A stretch of 21,537 nt of DNA from a virus: the IMG/VR virus record IMGVR_UViG_3300049740_000574, positions 1 to 21,537 of that record; one strand, given 5' to 3'. Below the pieces are notes generated by a model that saw only the letters and a list, made by a program, of their open reading frames with translations, was not told the DNA's origin and made no database searches. The position numbers and the translations under genes are program-made. Of the stretch, positions 7,410 to 14,260 are shown in pieces (within the stretch, counting starts at the first letter, position 1; every line of letters begins with the position of its first letter).

Positions 7410-7818
7410 GCCAAATGGACGAGTAAATCGTGGACTTCACTGGACAACTAAAGTATCAGAGAAGTTCTTACTCGCAATTATCGGTGGTCTCACTATGATT
7501 GCGGCTGGCGAACAAATATGGATGATGTATGAGAAGTGGACAGTTCAACTTGGAGATTTATTTCTTCTATTCATTTATGCAGAGGTTGTAGGTATGGTCG
7601 GAGCATTCTATGCAAGTCATCGTATTCCTGTAACCATTCCAATCATCATTGCGATTACTGCACTCTGTCGTCTGGTTGTCCTGCATAGTAAGGACATGGC
7701 CGCAATGCAGTTGTTGGCAGAGACAGGTGCTATTGCAGTTCTTGCCGCAGCTGCATATCTGATGTCTCTCAAGGATAAACTATCATTAGAAAAAGAAAGA
7801 CTTCGAGATGATAAATAA
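7390..7818 (+). CDS. psiE: PsiE-like phosphate-starvation-inducible membrane protein
   Basis: This 142-aa protein has four predicted membrane helices at about 25-46, 55-76, 79-98 and 106-126. Its core GDLFLLFIYAEVV, the block HRIPVTIPIIIAITALCRLVV and the following H99-S-K-D resemble bacterial PsiE (136 aa in E. coli), whose equivalent block ends in AIVRLIIVDHKS. PsiE belongs to the phosphate-starvation response in E. coli, but its molecular role is not established. ATG 7390 is used rather than the TTG at 7375; GGGG at 7377-7380 is a modest ribosome-binding site. The gene is probably a phosphate-linked auxiliary metabolic gene. It overlaps the downstream deaminase by 11 nt. Confidence 0.75.
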   Translation: MDDYDIKPNGRVNRGLHWTTKVSEKFLLAIIGGLTMIAAGEQIWMMYEKWTVQLGDLFLLFIYAEVVGMVGAFYASHRIPVTIPIIIAITALCRLVVLHSKDMAAMQLLAETGAIAVLAAAAYLMSLKDKLSLEKERLRDDK

Positions 7819-8230
7819 GTGGGACTATGCACACATGCAGGCCGCAGAGGTGTATGCAGAATTATCAACCGCAACACGACTTAAAGTCGGAGCAGTCATT
7901 GTAAAAGACAATCGTATCATATCGATTGGATACAATGGTATGCCTTCGAGTTGGACAAATGTGTGTGAGTATCAAGACTCCTTTGATGGTAAGTGGATTA
8001 CCAAACCAGAAGTTCTACATGCAGAGACAAATGCAATCGCAAAGGTTGCACGTTCAAATGAAAGTGCAGAGGGTGCTACATTATACACTACAGTCTCACC
8101 TTGCCTTGATTGTGCAAAACTGATATATCAATCTGGTATCACACGTTTGGTCTGGAGAAACCAATACAAAACTGATGCAGGAAATGTTTTTCTCGTAACC
8201 GCTGGTATTGAGGTAGATTACTTACCATGA
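7808..8230 (+). CDS. Deoxycytidylate deaminase family protein
   Basis: This 140-aa zinc-dependent deaminase carries the catalytic HAE (71-73) and the zinc-binding PCLDC (98-102) motifs of the cytidine/dCMP deaminase superfamily. The flanking segments KVGAVIVKDNRIISIGYNGMP and YTTVSPC are typical of dCMP deaminase. The likely reaction is dCMP to dUMP, feeding thymidylate synthesis; the window also encodes ThyX. It is shorter than T4 Cd (193 aa), lacking the inserted zinc-binding region. ATG 7808 overlaps the psiE end, and the TGA overlaps the gp62 ATG (ATGA). Confidence 0.88.
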   Translation: MINKWDYAHMQAAEVYAELSTATRLKVGAVIVKDNRIISIGYNGMPSSWTNVCEYQDSFDGKWITKPEVLHAETNAIAKVARSNESAEGATLYTTVSPCLDCAKLIYQSGITRLVWRNQYKTDAGNVFLVTAGIEVDYLP

Positions 8231-8595
8231 ACCCATTTGATTATGTGACCTCTATCAACTATTCTAAGAAAGATGTGATGGAAGATGAAAAGACCTACAA
8301 CTCTTTTATGGTCAATCGCAGTCTTTCTTACTTCTCTGATACAGTTGTTCTCGCAAATGAGATGAATCGATATCATCACCTAGACAATCGTCTACAATAC
8401 CAATTTCTTATAAATATTGTTAGGAAACGCAAAAGGTTTTCTAAATGGTTAAAACCAGAAATACAGAATGACGTTGATGTGGTGAAAGAATACTATGGTT
8501 ACAGTAATGAAAAGGCTTCCCAAGTCCTTCCTCTTTTATCACCCCAACAAATAGAAATAATAAGAAATAAGGTGAATAAAGGTGGAAGAAAATAA
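8227..8595 (+). CDS. 62: gp62-like clamp-loader small subunit
   Basis: This 122-aa protein is identified by its position between gp44 and RegA and by the motifs MNPFDYVTSIN, YNSFMVNRSLSYF and RKRFSKWLK. These are characteristic of gp62 in marine T4-like phages, which is shorter than T4 gp62 (187 aa). It joins gp44 in the clamp loader but has no ATPase motif. ATG 8227 overlaps the preceding stop (ATGA), with GAGGT at 8210-8214. In T4, gene 44 and gene 62 are adjacent; here five genes, or four plus a micro-ORF, separate them. Confidence 0.85.
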   Translation: MNPFDYVTSINYSKKDVMEDEKTYNSFMVNRSLSYFSDTVVLANEMNRYHHLDNRLQYQFLINIVRKRKRFSKWLKPEIQNDVDVVKEYYGYSNEKASQVLPLLSPQQIEIIRNKVNKGGRK

Positions 8596-8620
8596 TTTAG
8601 TATCATGGAGTCCTGCAAGT

Positions 8621-8992
8621 ATGTTAGAGATTACTCTAGCAGAACCAGATGACTTTCTCAAAGTCCGTGAGACTCTGACACGAATCGGTGTCGCATCACG
8701 AAAAGATAAAAAACTCTATCAGTCATGTCATATTCTTCATAAACAGGGACGATACTTTATCGTTCACTTCAAGGAACTATTTTTGCTTGACGAGAAGAAA
8801 TCAAATCTAGAAGTTTCTGATATAGAGAGACGTAATACAATTGCAACTCTTTTGTCTGATTGGGGTCTCGTTGAGATTCAAAACAAAGATGTGATTGAGG
8901 GTTGCGCCCCTTTACGGACAATAAAGATTATTGGTTACAAAGAAAAAGACCAGTGGGAACTATGTCCGAAATACAATATCGGGAACAAATAA
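8621..8992 (+). CDS. regA: RegA translational repressor
   Basis: This 123-aa protein aligns throughout with T4 RegA (122 aa): LEITLAEPDDFLKVRETLTR, then the YQSCHILHK and YFIVHFKELF blocks, DWGLVEI, and the C-terminal WELCPKYNIGNK. RegA binds near the start codons of many early phage mRNAs and blocks ribosome binding. ATG 8621 is chosen over GTG 8582 because it aligns with the family N-terminus and has GGAG at 8607-8610. The longer form would add 13 residues and overlap gp62. The 3' end overlaps the next gene by 31 nt. Confidence 0.95.
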   Translation: MLEITLAEPDDFLKVRETLTRIGVASRKDKKLYQSCHILHKQGRYFIVHFKELFLLDEKKSNLEVSDIERRNTIATLLSDWGLVEIQNKDVIEGCAPLRTIKIIGYKEKDQWELCPKYNIGNK

Positions 8993-9531
8993 AGAAAACT
9001 TTTATATCTCATCTTTCAGATATTCGAAACAAACATAGTTGGAAAACTCATTTTGATATCAAGTTTTCTTGGGATGATATAATTCGTTTATTAGATACTC
9101 ATCCAGAAAAACTTTTAAAATGGAAAGAGGATAAACAGAAAGTTGAGATAGAGAGGTTTCATCTACGACCATCTGCACCTCCGATTGCACATGATGTGGT
9201 TTCGGTGTTGAATGATATCTTTGTTCCCAAAGCACCTCTACCTGAATTGTATCGACCACACATTAGTAATATAGTGTTCGTTGGCTTTGGTGTTGGTTCA
9301 GGTTCATATCCCAATCATAAGGATAGTATGGATGTCTTTCTTATTCAAATGCTTGGAAGTGTTAATATCACAATAGACGAAAAAGACTTCTTTCATATGA
9401 AGCAAGGTGATGCGGTGTGGATACCAAGAGGGACATATCATCAAATTCATACAATGGGTTCAAGGGTAACATTCTCGTTTGGTGTTGAGACAGGTCGCAG
9501 TCCTGAGTGTGACCCTGCTACCTACGTCTAG
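8962..9531 (+). CDS. JmjC/cupin-type oxygenase-like protein
   Basis: This 189-aa protein has a C-terminal double-stranded beta-helix resembling the cupin-4 / YcfD-type ribosomal oxygenases. Residues 119-131 (HKDSMDVFLIQML) carry the HxD iron-binding motif (H119, D121) followed by the characteristic DVFLIQ. The segment GDAVWIPRGTYH brings the distal histidine (H160). The first 90 residues are helical and charged. Known relatives hydroxylate protein residues using 2-oxoglutarate and Fe(II); the target here is unknown and could be a host ribosomal or phage protein. ATG 8962 lies within the end of regA, with only a weak site upstream (GGGA). The 3' end overlaps a minus-strand ORF by 14 nt. Confidence 0.7.
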   Translation: MSEIQYREQIKKTFISHLSDIRNKHSWKTHFDIKFSWDDIIRLLDTHPEKLLKWKEDKQKVEIERFHLRPSAPPIAHDVVSVLNDIFVPKAPLPELYRPHISNIVFVGFGVGSGSYPNHKDSMDVFLIQMLGSVNITIDEKDFFHMKQGDAVWIPRGTYHQIHTMGSRVTFSFGVETGRSPECDPATYV

Positions 9532-9670
9532 ATTGTTTCTTTTCTAACTTCTTTCGCTTTGCGATAGTTTGAGGCATCGGGCCTGAGTTGAGTTCCTCAG
9601 TATGATTACGAGCGTTCTCTATCATCGCTGCTAATTTGATTGCTGTTTCGGGTGTTTGAACTTTTTTCAT
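9518..9670 (-). CDS. Small basic hypothetical protein (50 aa), minus strand
   Basis: Reading leftward from the ATG complement at 9668-9670, this 50-codon ORF ends at TAG (9518-9520). It fills the otherwise empty gap between the oxygenase and Hsp20. The protein begins MKKVQTPETAIKLAAMIEN, is probably helical, and ends in a run of basic residues (KRKKLEKKQSRRR). It would be the only minus-strand gene in the window. Support comes from the clean start, the gap-filling extent and protein-like composition. Against it, the ribosome-binding site is weak (AAGAG). Family unknown; a nucleic-acid-binding role is conceivable from charge alone. Confidence 0.5.
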   Translation of the reverse strand: MKKVQTPETAIKLAAMIENARNHTEELNSGPMPQTIAKRKKLEKKQSRRR

Positions 9671-9771
9671 GGTTTGCTCTTGTAATTAGAATACATACTT
9701 CTTATATATACTTATGAGGATGCCGATATCGGGTTCTCGATTTGTCTTGCTAATTTATAGGAGATAACGAC
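9671..9771. promoter_or_regulatory. Divergent control region between minus-strand ORF and hsp20
   Basis: This gap lies between two diverging genes. It holds an alternating TATATATA (9703-9710), a perfect 10-bp palindrome CCGATATCGG (9723-9732) and, on the minus strand, CTATAAATT (9760-9752). The last is one base from the T4-type late promoter core TATAAATA and points toward the 9518-9670 ORF. No TTGACA-type promoter is present, so hsp20 may be under different (late or middle) control. AGGAG at 9758-9762 is the hsp20 ribosome-binding site. Confidence 0.4.
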
Positions 9772-10188
9772 ATGACAAAATACGAAGTAGGAAAAACGCA
9801 TTTTCCAAAATCAGCGTTCATTGGTTTCGACCATTTGTTCAACGAACTTGAGTATGCAACAAAACACGCTCACGACCATTATCCACCTCACAACATTATC
9901 AAAGAGAGTGATGATGAGTTTACGATTGAAGTTGCGGTTGCAGGATTTACCCAAGACCATTTGAATATTGAACAGAAAGAACGTTCTCTCACCATTACAG
10001 GTGAGTATGAAAGTAAAGGCCGAGAAGTTATTCATCGTGGTATATCCACACGAAATTTCAAACGTCAATTCCGTTTGTCTGAGTATGTCGAAGTAACTGG
10101 AGCGTCTCTGAAGGATGGTATTCTCGCAGTAAATCTGAAGTTAGAAATCCCAAAAGAGAAGCAGCCTCGTAATATAACAATCAGTTAA
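9772..10188 (+). CDS. hsp20: Small heat shock protein (Hsp20 / alpha-crystallin family)
   Basis: This 138-aa protein has the alpha-crystallin domain layout: YPPHNIIKESDDEFTIEVAV, then GFTQDHLNIEQKERSLTITG. It continues with the F-R-L segment RNFKRQFRLSEYVEV and the GILAVNL strand, and ends with the basic PKEKQPRNI tail. Such proteins bind unfolding proteins and prevent aggregation, and hsp20 genes are common in marine T4-like phages. ATG 9772 follows AGGAG by 9 nt. It forms a two-gene unit with a 27-codon membrane peptide, closed by a terminator, separate from the surrounding replication operons. Confidence 0.93.
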   Translation: MTKYEVGKTHFPKSAFIGFDHLFNELEYATKHAHDHYPPHNIIKESDDEFTIEVAVAGFTQDHLNIEQKERSLTITGEYESKGREVIHRGISTRNFKRQFRLSEYVEVTGASLKDGILAVNLKLEIPKEKQPRNITIS

Positions 10189-10204
10189 TCACGAGGAAAA
10201 AGAA

Positions 10205-10288
10205 ATGACCCAAAACTGGCTCGAACGTGGAGTGTTCGCCATTATCGCACTATGTATTGTTGCGATTGCGGCACAACCACTCATCTAA
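10205..10288 (+). CDS. 27-aa single-pass membrane peptide
   Basis: ATG 10205 follows AGGA (10194-10197) at a good distance, and the ORF ends at TAA 10286-10288 just before a terminator. The peptide starts MTQNWLERG and continues as one hydrophobic helix (VFAIIALCIVAIAA) ending QPLI. Its place between hsp20 and the terminator, plus the clear ribosome-binding site, supports real expression. Function unknown. Confidence 0.6.
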   Translation: MTQNWLERGVFAIIALCIVAIAAQPLI

Positions 10289-10296
10289 CAAGAATG

Positions 10297-10330
10297 GTCA
10301 AGGGGGCAAAAGTCCCCTTGACTTTTGTTT
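10297..10330 (+). terminator. Intrinsic terminator merged with the gp43 promoter
   Basis: GTCAAGGGG (10297-10305) pairs with CCCCTTGAC (10314-10322), a 9-bp stem with loop GCAAAAGT, followed by TTTTGTTT. The end of the right arm (TTGAC) is also the -35 box of the gp43 promoter. Confidence 0.85.
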
Positions 10331-10346
10331 ATGAGTAGTGTATAAT
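10318..10346 (+). promoter_or_regulatory. Sigma70-type promoter for DNA polymerase
   Basis: TTGACT (10318-10323), a 17-nt spacer and TATAAT (10341-10346). The expected start near 10353 gives a leader of about 18 nt containing GAGGA (10360-10364), 6 nt before the ATG. The -35 overlaps the terminator stem. Confidence 0.85.
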
Positions 10347-10370
10347 GGTTTTATATTATGAGGATTTTAT

Positions 10371-12833
10371 ATGAAATTTTATACATCCATTGAAAGATAT
10401 GGTAACACGATTCTATATCGTGGTTATGATGGTGCGGAACGCATCAAGAAAAGAGTTCCGTTCAAACCTACACTTTTTGTAGACGGACAGAGTGAATGGA
10501 AAACACTTGAAGGTAAATCTGTTGCACCTGTCGCAATGGACTCGATGCGTGACGCAACAGAGTTCATCAAGAAGTATGAGAAAGTTCCTAACTTCAATGT
10601 CTATGGTATGAACAACTTTGTGATGCAGTTCATCGCAGAGGTATTTCCATCTGACATCAAGTTTGACTCCAATCAAATATCAATCACCACAATCGATATC
10701 GAGGTTGCGTCTGATGAGGGCTTTCCCGAACCCGAAACCGCAAACTATCCTATCATCTCAATCTGCACAAAATCAAACAAAGAGGATTTCTTTCGAGTAT
10801 GGGGTCTTGGTGAATACACACCCAAAGATGAAAAGACAATCTTTATAAAGTGTGATAGTGAACTCGATTTGATTATGTCGTTTCTTGCTTACTGGTCAGA
10901 CTATGGACTTCCTGATATTGTCACTGGTTGGAACTCCAAACAGTTTGACATTCCCTATATGGTCAATCGCACACGCAAGGTAGTCGGTGAAGAGTCGGTC
11001 AAGAAGTTCTCTCCGTGGGGTGTGGTGTCACCTCGTAAGGTTCGTGCCAACAAGTTTGGTATGAATGAGGTTGATACCTATGACATCATGGGTGTCGCAC
11101 AACTTGACTATTATGACCTGTTTCGTAAGTTTACCTACAACACGCTCGGTCAACAAGAGTCCTATCGACTTGACCACATTGCGAATGTTGTATTGGGTGA
11201 GCGCAAACTATCCTATGAAGAACATGGCAATCTGCATACACTCTATAAAGAGGACTACCAGAAGTTTATTGACTATAACATCAAGGACGTTGAACTGGTT
11301 GACAAACTCGAAGAGAAACTTGGTCTCATCAGCCTTGCACTTACTCTTGCGTATCGAGGTGGAGTGAACTATGAAGATGTCATGGGAACTACTGCTATCT
11401 GGGACTCAATCATCTATCGTATTCTCAATCAACAGAAGGTTGTTGTTCCTCCAAAGGTTGAAAAGGTAAAGGGTGATTACGAAGGTGGATATGTAAAAGA
11501 CCCGATGGTTGGTTCGCATGATTGGGTCACATCTTTTGACCTGAACTCTCTGTATCCCAATATCATTGTTCAATACAATATGTCACCTGAGACCGTCATT
11601 GATGGATTGATTGATACAGATGTGGAACGCATGTTGCGTAAACAAACTGAGATAACAGGTAAGTATGCGACTGCTCCAAGTGGTGTTCGTTTCTCGGTTG
11701 ACCGTGAGGGTGTCATTCCAAGTGTCATTCGTCAGTATTATAGTGAACGCCGTGTCATCAAAAAAGAGATGTTGGACTCACAACAAGAGTATGAACAGAC
11801 ACCAACCAAGTCTTTATCAAACAAGATTTCCCAACTAGACAATCAACAGATGGCTATCAAAATCCTCATGAATAGTCTGTATGGTGCTTTGGGTAATAGA
11901 TGGTTTCGTTACTTTGACCAAAGAGTTGCGGAGTCCATCACACTAGCGGGTCAGTTGTCAATCAAATGGGCAGAACGTGAAGTCAACAAGGAGATGAATA
12001 AACTCCTTGAGACTGATAAAGATTATGTGATTGCCATTGACACTGACTCGCTCTATATTAATATGTCTGAGTTGGTCAAGAAGTTTGACCCCAAAGACCC
12101 TGTGAAGTTTCTGGATAAGATTTCGTCTGACCACTTCGAGAAAGTTCTGGAGAAGTCGTATGAAGAACTTGCAGACTACACCAACGCATACGTCAATCGT
12201 ATGGAGATGGGTCGTGAGGTGATTGCTGACCGTGGTATCTGGGTTGCTAAGAAACGATACATTCTCAATGTTCATAACTCTGAGGGTGTGCAGTATGCAG
12301 AACCTAAACTCAAGATGATGGGTATCGAGGCCATCAAGTCATCCACTCCTCAAGTCGTGCGTCAGAAGATGAAAGAATTATTTAATGTTATCATTGAGGG
12401 TGATGAGTCAAATACTCAACAGTTTATCAATCGTTTTCGAAATGAGTTTCAATCACTTCCTGCCGAAGATATCTCATTCCCTCGTGGGGTGAGTCAGGTA
12501 AACAAATGGAAAGACCGTGACTCTATCTATAAGAAGGGAACACCCATTCATGTTCGGGGTGCGTTACTATATAATCACTACACCAAAGACCTAAGATACG
12601 AGTCAATCAAGAATGGTGAGAAGATAAAGTTCGTGTATCTCAAACAACCCAATCCTATCAAGGAGAATGTCATCACCTATCCTGTCAATCTGCCTCGTGA
12701 GTTGGGACTTGAGAAGTATGTGGATTATGGTCTGATGTTTGAGAAGACTTTTCTTGACCCACTCGAACCAATCCTCGATGCGGTTGGTTGGTCGGCTGAA
12801 CCCAAAGCACAGTTGGATATGTTCTTTGCTTGA
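10371..12833 (+). CDS. 43: gp43-like family B DNA polymerase
   Basis: This 820-aa replicative polymerase (T4 gp43: 898) keeps both activities. The 3'-5' exonuclease motifs are TIDIEVA (D109, E111), [12 protein letters not shown] (186-197) and [10 protein letters not shown] (302-311). The polymerase motifs are EGGYV (371-375), motif [10 protein letters not shown] (388-396), motif [14 protein letters not shown] (497-509) and motif [10 protein letters not shown] (555-563). The C-terminus QLDMFFA resembles the clamp-binding tails of T4 and RB69 polymerases. It has its own promoter and ribosome-binding site, follows a terminator, and shows no intein, intron or split. The TGA stop is overlapped by the next gene. 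Confidence 0.97.
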   Translation: MKFYTSIERYGNTILYRGYDGAERIKKRVPFKPTLFVDGQSEWKTLEGKSVAPVAMDSMRDATEFIKKYEKVPNFNVYGMNNFVMQFIAEVFPSDIKFDSNQISITTIDIEVASDEGFPEPETANYPIISICTKSNKEDFFRVWGLGEYTPKDEKTIFIKCDSELDLIMSFLAYWSDYGLPDIVTGWNSKQFDIPYMVNRTRKVVGEESVKKFSPWGVVSPRKVRANKFGMNEVDTYDIMGVAQLDYYDLFRKFTYNTLGQQESYRLDHIANVVLGERKLSYEEHGNLHTLYKEDYQKFIDYNIKDVELVDKLEEKLGLISLALTLAYRGGVNYEDVMGTTAIWDSIIYRILNQQKVVVPPKVEKVKGDYEGGYVKDPMVGSHDWVTSFDLNSLYPNIIVQYNMSPETVIDGLIDTDVERMLRKQTEITGKYATAPSGVRFSVDREGVIPSVIRQYYSERRVIKKEMLDSQQEYEQTPTKSLSNKISQLDNQQMAIKILMNSLYGALGNRWFRYFDQRVAESITLAGQLSIKWAEREVNKEMNKLLETDKDYVIAIDTDSLYINMSELVKKFDPKDPVKFLDKISSDHFEKVLEKSYEELADYTNAYVNRMEMGREVIADRGIWVAKKRYILNVHNSEGVQYAEPKLKMMGIEAIKSSTPQVVRQKMKELFNVIIEGDESNTQQFINRFRNEFQSLPAEDISFPRGVSQVNKWKDRDSIYKKGTPIHVRGALLYNHYTKDLRYESIKNGEKIKFVYLKQPNPIKENVITYPVNLPRELGLEKYVDYGLMFEKTFLDPLEPILDAVGWSAEPKAQLDMFFA

Positions 12834-13293
12834 CCTAAACATACACGAAGATTTCATTGATGATTTTGAAACAATTGCCTTGGATGCAAGAAATGCCGAA
12901 TACTTTACACCCCAAGAATCCAATGAAATATTAGGCGTCATTGAAAGCTGGTCAGGTCTTCGCACTCTCAATATCAAAACAATATATCCTGACCTAACAA
13001 CCAAGATTGAAAAGACGACAGGTAAGATAGTTGACCGTATGCACTTTTATCAATGTGAGGGTAATAATATAAAAGGTTTTCAAGAACATGTCAGTAGCAT
13101 CGCAAAAAGAACTCACAGAGATAAGTGTCAATGGGCTGGGGTCATCTATTTGTGGGGTGAAGCAGGAACTTATTATAATGGTGAAAAGATTGACTTCAAA
13201 GAAAATCGTTTCATTTGGTATGATGCACAAGAACCTCATGCGCCGATGGCATCTATTGAAGACCGTTGTGTCATCGTAGTTTTTATGTCTTGA
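12826..13293 (+). CDS. 2OG-Fe(II) oxygenase-like protein after gp43
   Basis: From TTG 12826 the protein is 155 aa; no ATG or GTG serves as a better start. The C-terminal half fits the double-stranded beta-helix of 2-oxoglutarate-dependent oxygenases. HRD (H97, D99) precedes the strand [15 protein letters not shown], the distal histidine lies in DAQEPHAP (H138), and the 2OG-binding arginine is in [10 protein letters not shown] (R147). It is therefore prolyl-4-hydroxylase-like, with all expected ligands present. Its substrate is unknown. The start overlaps gp43 by 8 nt, so it is probably co-expressed with the polymerase. The TGA stop is embedded in a TTGACA box. Confidence 0.6.
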   Translation: MLDLNIHEDFIDDFETIALDARNAEYFTPQESNEILGVIESWSGLRTLNIKTIYPDLTTKIEKTTGKIVDRMHFYQCEGNNIKGFQEHVSSIAKRTHRDKCQWAGVIYLWGEAGTYYNGEKIDFKENRFIWYDAQEPHAPMASIEDRCVIVVFMS

Positions 13294-13318
13294 CAATTCT
13301 CATTGGGTATGATATAGT
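13290..13318 (+). promoter_or_regulatory. Sigma70-type promoter for the primase-like gene
   Basis: TTGACA (13290-13295), a 17-nt spacer and TATAGT (13313-13318) with extended -10 TGA (13310-13312). The -35 contains the stop codon of the oxygenase gene. The expected start, about 13325, coincides with an ATG. Confidence 0.8.
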
Positions 13319-13324
13319 ATGATA

Positions 13325-14260
13325 ATGAATTACTCTCTTACTTTGTTTCAAAATACATTTGATAACAAGACTCATCGTGTTATGGAATTTGACACATGGG
13401 AAAAGTTTGAGAGTTTACTTTATGCACTTAGTGAAAAGAAAGGACAAAAAGGTGGTAGAGATTCTTCTCCTCTTATCAGCCCTGCTTGTTATCGTGTGGA
13501 TACTACCCGCTCTAATAAATCTGTTGAAGTATGGGGTGGCTGGGCTTGCCTTGATGTGGATGATTTTGTTTGTTCTAGCGAACATCTAGAACAGACATTA
13601 TATGAAAAGTTCGGTGAGTATTATTACATATGTTACTCAACCGCCTCATCAACAATCGAACAACCAAAGTTTCGTCTGGTGTTTCCTCTGACCAAAGAGG
13701 TTGTCTCCAAAGACTTACCACACTTCTGGTTCGCAATGAACAAGGAGTTTGATGAGTTGGGAGACGAACAGACCAAAGACTTGTCTCGTATGTATTATGT
13801 CCCTGCACAATATCCCAATGCATACAACTTTATCTTCACCAACGAGGGTGTGAAGATTGACCCTGACATGTTAAGAAACAAACACTCCTATGTAGAATCA
13901 ACAGGTAATACGTTTCTTGACCGACTACCTCCTGCTATGCAAGAGGCTGTAATACAGCATCGTAAGAACTCCCTAGATAATACTGATTACTCTTGGACAT
14001 CATATCGGGATTGCCCATTCTTTCCAAAACGATTGGTTCAAGAGTATCGTTCTATTACTGGAACTGGATGGTATCACAAGATGTATCAGATTATGGTTGC
14101 GGTTGCAGGTAACGCAGTATCCAAAGGATATCCGATATCTGCAAATCAGATTGCAATACTTTGTTCTGAGTTGGACAGAGAGACTGGTAACTGGTATGAA
14201 AACAGACCCCTAGATAAAGAAGCAGATAGAGCATTAGAATATATCTATAGGAACGGATAA
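13325..14260 (+). CDS. Putative archaeo-eukaryotic primase-like protein
   Basis: This 311-aa protein resembles the primase/polymerase domain found in many phage and plasmid replication proteins. It shows an acidic DxD (WACLDVDDF, D77 and D79), then the pattern YSTASST at 104-110 and KFRLVFPL at 115-122, and later KDLSRMYYVPAQYPNA. In related proteins these form the metal site and nucleotide-binding strands. No helicase domain is attached; the C-terminal 110 residues are helical. T4 primes with gp61, a TOPRIM primase, which is not in this window. ATG 13325 is preferred over 13319 because the promoter predicts transcription from about 13325, making the mRNA leaderless; no Shine-Dalgarno is visible. 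It overlaps the next gene by 1 nt. Confidence 0.5.
   Translation: MNYSLTLFQNTFDNKTHRVMEFDTWEKFESLLYALSEKKGQKGGRDSSPLISPACYRVDTTRSNKSVEVWGGWACLDVDDFVCSSEHLEQTLYEKFGEYYYICYSTASSTIEQPKFRLVFPLTKEVVSKDLPHFWFAMNKEFDELGDEQTKDLSRMYYVPAQYPNAYNFIFTNEGVKIDPDMLRNKHSYVESTGNTFLDRLPPAMQEAVIQHRKNSLDNTDYSWTSYRDCPFFPKRLVQEYRSITGTGWYHKMYQIMVAVAGNAVSKGYPISANQIAILCSELDRETGNWYENRPLDKEADRALEYIYRNG

Noticed and set aside
8409-8416. Exact T4 late-promoter core TATAAATA on the + strand
   Set aside because: It lies inside gp62 coding sequence, where the codons explain it, and no late-type gene follows; a single 8-base AT match is expected by chance at this base composition.
8582-8620. GTG start for RegA at 8582
   Set aside because: It would overlap gp62 and extend 13 residues beyond the family start; ATG 8621 has GGAG upstream.
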